Below are positions 61,768 through 64,000 of a stretch of DNA of 64,000 nt, piece by piece. The first letter of the stretch is position 1. Each line of letters begins with the position of its first letter. The stretch is from Sulfotelmatobacter sp049792875 (GTDB lineage: Bacteria > Acidobacteriota > Terriglobia > Terriglobales > Acidobacteriaceae), in assembly GCA_049792875.1 (NCBI GenBank), contig JBARBI010000047.1, positions 1-64,000 on the forward strand, read 5' to 3'. The notes beneath the pieces are model-generated. The model worked only from the letters and a program-made list of their open reading frames with translations. It searched no databases and was not told the DNA's origin. A program made the position numbers and the translations under genes.

Positions 61768-63372
61768 TCATTCTTCCGGCTGCCTCCCCGCAGCCAGGGC
61801 CTGCACCCGGCTATGCTTCACACTGTAAGTGAAGTACACCACCAGGCCGATGGCGAGCCACACAATCAGACGAATCCAGTTCCACATTCCGAGCTTGGCC
61901 ATCATGTATCCGTTCGAGATCACGCCCAGAATTGGAATCAACGGCACCCACGGCGTCCGGAAGGGACGCGGCTGGCTGGGGTTCGTATAGCGCAACACCA
62001 TGACTGAAATCGATACGATCACAAACGCCAGCAGCGTGCCAATGTTCACCATCCTTCCGATATCGTCGATGGGCGTCAGGCTGCCAACGATCGCCGCCAG
62101 CAGGCCGACCAGAATCGTGTTCTTCCACGGAGTGCGGAACTTGGGATGAACAGCAGCAAAGAATTTCTTAGGCAGAAGGCCATCATTGGCCATCGAGTAG
62201 AGCACTCGCGTCTGGCCAAGCAACATGACCAGCATCACGCTAGTCAGTCCCGCCAGAGCACCTAGAGTGATGATGTGCGACGCCGTGGTGAGACCACGGT
62301 CCAGAAATGCGCGCGCCACCGGCGCCTCGATATTGATCTGTTGCCAGTGCATCATCCCGGTCAGCACGCCGGCTACAGCGATATACAACACCGTACAAAT
62401 TCCTAGCGAAGCAATCATGCCGATGGGTAGGTCGCGTTGCGGATTCTTGGCTTCCTGCGCGGTGGTCGACACGGCATCAAAACCGATATAAGCGAAGAAT
62501 ATGTAGGCAGCGCCGGCTCCAATTCCAGCGAAGCCGTGCGGCGCATACGAGTGCCAGTCCGTGCCCCAGTTGCCGCTGTTGATATAGCGGGAGCCCAACG
62601 CGATCACGAACAGCACGACCGCCACCTTGATGGTCACGATGGTTGCGTTGAACCGTGCGCTCTCTTTGATCCCGACCACCAGAACCGCCGTGATCACCAG
62701 CGCAATGATGAAAGCCGGAAGGTTGAAGCCGATTTCCATCCCAAACACATGCGGCGCGCCCAGCAGTTCGTGTGCCCGCTGCAGCAGTTCCGCGGACGGG
62801 GCGCTGGTCAGAGCGCTGACTTTGTCCAAGAAAGCCTGCGTGCCCGGCACCAGCGAGGAATCCGATGCCAGTGCCATCTGGCGCGCAATCGTATTCTCGG
62901 CCGTCTTCAGCGCTGTCCAGTGATCGTATGCCAGCCAGAGCGGCATCTTGATGTGGAAAATGTTCAGCAGTTCGATGAAGTGGTTCGACCACCCTGAAGA
63001 CACCGTGCTAGCGCCCATGGCGTACTCCAGCGTCAAGTCCCATCCGATGATCCATGCCAGCAATTCACCCAGCGTGGCATACGCGTAGGTGTAAGCGCTC
63101 CCTGCCAGCGGGATCATGGCCGCGAACTCGGCGTAACACAGACCCGCGAACGCGCAGCCCAAGCCGGATAGAACGAACGACAAAGTGAGCCCCGGGCCAG
63201 CATACTGTGCTCCCAGTCCCACCATCACAAAAATGCCCGCGCCGATGATCGCGCCCACGCCCAGCGCGGTGAGTTGGAACACTCCGAGCGTGCGCTTCAG
63301 GCTGTGCTCGCCCGTCTCGCGAGCTTCTTCCATCAGCAGGTTGAGCGGCTTGGTTGCCAGCAGATTTGCCAT
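61768..63372 (-). CDS. Amino-acid permease, APC superfamily (CAT/YfnA-like)
   Basis: The 534-residue product has about 12 to 14 transmembrane helices. The TM1 motif LGVGAIIGAGIFVMVG (near 38-53) is typical of APC transporters, and a long hydrophilic loop (about 150-205) follows TM4, as in cationic amino-acid transporters. It imports or exchanges amino acids. ATG at 63372 gives an N-terminus MANLLATKPLNLLMEEARET; a frame opening at 63474 overlaps the upstream gene. The second permease gene ends 22 bases before it. Confidence 0.88.
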   Translation of the reverse strand: MANLLATKPLNLLMEEARETGEHSLKRTLGVFQLTALGVGAIIGAGIFVMVGLGAQYAGPGLTLSFVLSGLGCAFAGLCYAEFAAMIPLAGSAYTYAYATLGELLAWIIGWDLTLEYAMGASTVSSGWSNHFIELLNIFHIKMPLWLAYDHWTALKTAENTIARQMALASDSSLVPGTQAFLDKVSALTSAPSAELLQRAHELLGAPHVFGMEIGFNLPAFIIALVITAVLVVGIKESARFNATIVTIKVAVVLFVIALGSRYINSGNWGTDWHSYAPHGFAGIGAGAAYIFFAYIGFDAVSTTAQEAKNPQRDLPIGMIASLGICTVLYIAVAGVLTGMMHWQQINIEAPVARAFLDRGLTTASHIITLGALAGLTSVMLVMLLGQTRVLYSMANDGLLPKKFFAAVHPKFRTPWKNTILVGLLAAIVGSLTPIDDIGRMVNIGTLLAFVIVSISVMVLRYTNPSQPRPFRTPWVPLIPILGVISNGYMMAKLGMWNWIRLIVWLAIGLVVYFTYSVKHSRVQALAAGRQPEE

Positions 63373-63394
63373 CCGTTTGGATTCTCCCAGGTTC

Positions 63395-64000
63395 TTAGGC
63401 GGACTCACTTGTGACGGCACGTCGCGACCTCCTCGACCACGCGTAATACACCGGAATCCCCAGCAGCACCACAATCAATCCCGGCCACGTAAATTGCGGT
63501 TTGTAGCGCAATAGTACGACATCGATGAATAAAGCCATCACAATATAAATGATCGGCAGCACGGGGTAACCGACTGCCCGGTACGGCCGCGGCGCGTCCG
63601 GATGCGTCCGGCGCAAAACGAACAATCCCACGATCGTCAGGATGTAGAACACCAGCACGGCAAAAATGATGTAGTCCAGAAGTTGTCCGTAGCTGCCCGA
63701 AACGCAGAGCAGGCACGCCCACACCATCTGCACCATCAGCGAAACCGCGGGCGTCTTGTACTGGGGATGCAGTTTGGCCACATTGCGGAAGAACAGGCCG
63801 TCCTTCGCCATGGCGTAATACACGCGTGCCCCCGACAGAATCAGCCCGTTCGCGCAGCCAAAGCCTGAAATCATGATCGCCGCGGCCATCAGCAATCCGC
63901 CCACGGAACCAAACATCTGGGTCATAACCGCCGTGCCCACTCGCTCTTCCGAGGCGTACTTGATTCCCCGCCCCAGAATGGTGGCCGCGCCCGGCGCACC
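63395..64000 (-). CDS. Second APC-family amino-acid permease (partial, 3' part only)
   Basis: The last 201 codons are present; the gene runs off the right edge. APGAATILGRGIKYASEERV precedes MISGFGCANGLILSGARVYYAMAKDG, a conserved TM-loop of APC transporters, shown here by its parts. Four to five TM helices follow, and TRRTHPDAPRPYRAVGYPVLP-type residues end the core. It is probably co-transcribed with the downstream permease. The sequence differs enough to be a distinct paralogue, nearer the LAT/SteT group. Confidence 0.85.
   Translation of the reverse strand, partial: GAPGAATILGRGIKYASEERVGTAVMTQMFGSVGGLLMAAAIMISGFGCANGLILSGARVYYAMAKDGLFFRNVAKLHPQYKTPAVSLMVQMVWACLLCVSGSYGQLLDYIIFAVLVFYILTIVGLFVLRRTHPDAPRPYRAVGYPVLPIIYIVMALFIDVVLLRYKPQFTWPGLIVVLLGIPVYYAWSRRSRRAVTSESA

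Overview
The window is about 60% GC, densely packed, Gram-negative type DNA. It fits an Acidobacteriota chromosome (Terriglobia/Koribacter-like). This is an inference from the gene set: a very large receptor with an N-terminal carboxypeptidase-regulatory domain and a TonB-like barrel, short CydA, hrcA-grpE-dnaJ, many TPR and secreted peptidase genes, and intergenic spaces crowded with short palindromic repeats. There are no rRNA or tRNA genes, no CRISPR array, no phage and no complete insertion sequence. Everything looks chromosomal and housekeeping or envelope-related rather than recently acquired.

Layout. 1-11 kb: a small membrane protein, a PilT-type pilus ATPase, a secreted protein, a large M14 metallopeptidase, a PAS-rich histidine kinase, a secreted protein and a thiolase. 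11.0-11.3 kb: an isolated transcription unit with a strong promoter, a 13-codon lysine-rich ORF and a bidirectional terminator. 11.3-18.7 kb (minus): a one-chain UvrD-type helicase/PD-(D/E)XK nuclease, a VOC protein with rsmE, then the heat-shock cluster hrcA-grpE-dnaJ, whose dnaJ appears to start at CTG. 18.9-29 kb: an amine oxidase-like flavoprotein, an Mrp ATPase, an alpha/beta hydrolase, a VapBC toxin-antitoxin pair, cytochrome bd oxidase (cydAB) with a TGTGA-N6-TCACA operator, a thioesterase, a Cys-rich orphan, a TPR protein, an SDR and a Lon-N-like protein. 29-39 kb: an esterase-like protein, a Mg-chelatase-like ATPase with a VWA partner separated by a large hairpin, a rhomboid-TPR protease, a Tat-exported spermidine-dehydrogenase-like flavoprotein, a CDGSH protein and a glycosyltransferase. 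39-50 kb: the large receptor, envelope proteins including an OmpA-family protein, and an NtrC-type regulator with its histidine kinase. 50-64 kb: a TPR protein, an MFS transporter, fabI, an S9 peptidase, tsaE, a PilZ-like protein, a Gfo/Idh/MocA protein, bifunctional NAD(P)HX repair overlapping a K+ channel, and two tandem amino-acid permeases, the second running off the window.

The most notable signals lie between genes. At least six families of interspersed palindromes occur, including two MITE-like elements with perfect 12-bp and 14-bp terminal inverted repeats. Other signals are a 24-codon remnant of a comM-like gene, two decayed genes interrupted by in-frame TAG codons, the lysine-rich mini-ORF, and an identical 16-base TAAAGT...ATG motif placed as a possible leaderless promoter before two genes. 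No clearly new multi-gene defence or biosynthetic system was found. The best candidates for undescribed biology are the mini-ORF transcript, the ATPase-hairpin-VWA locus and the repeat families.
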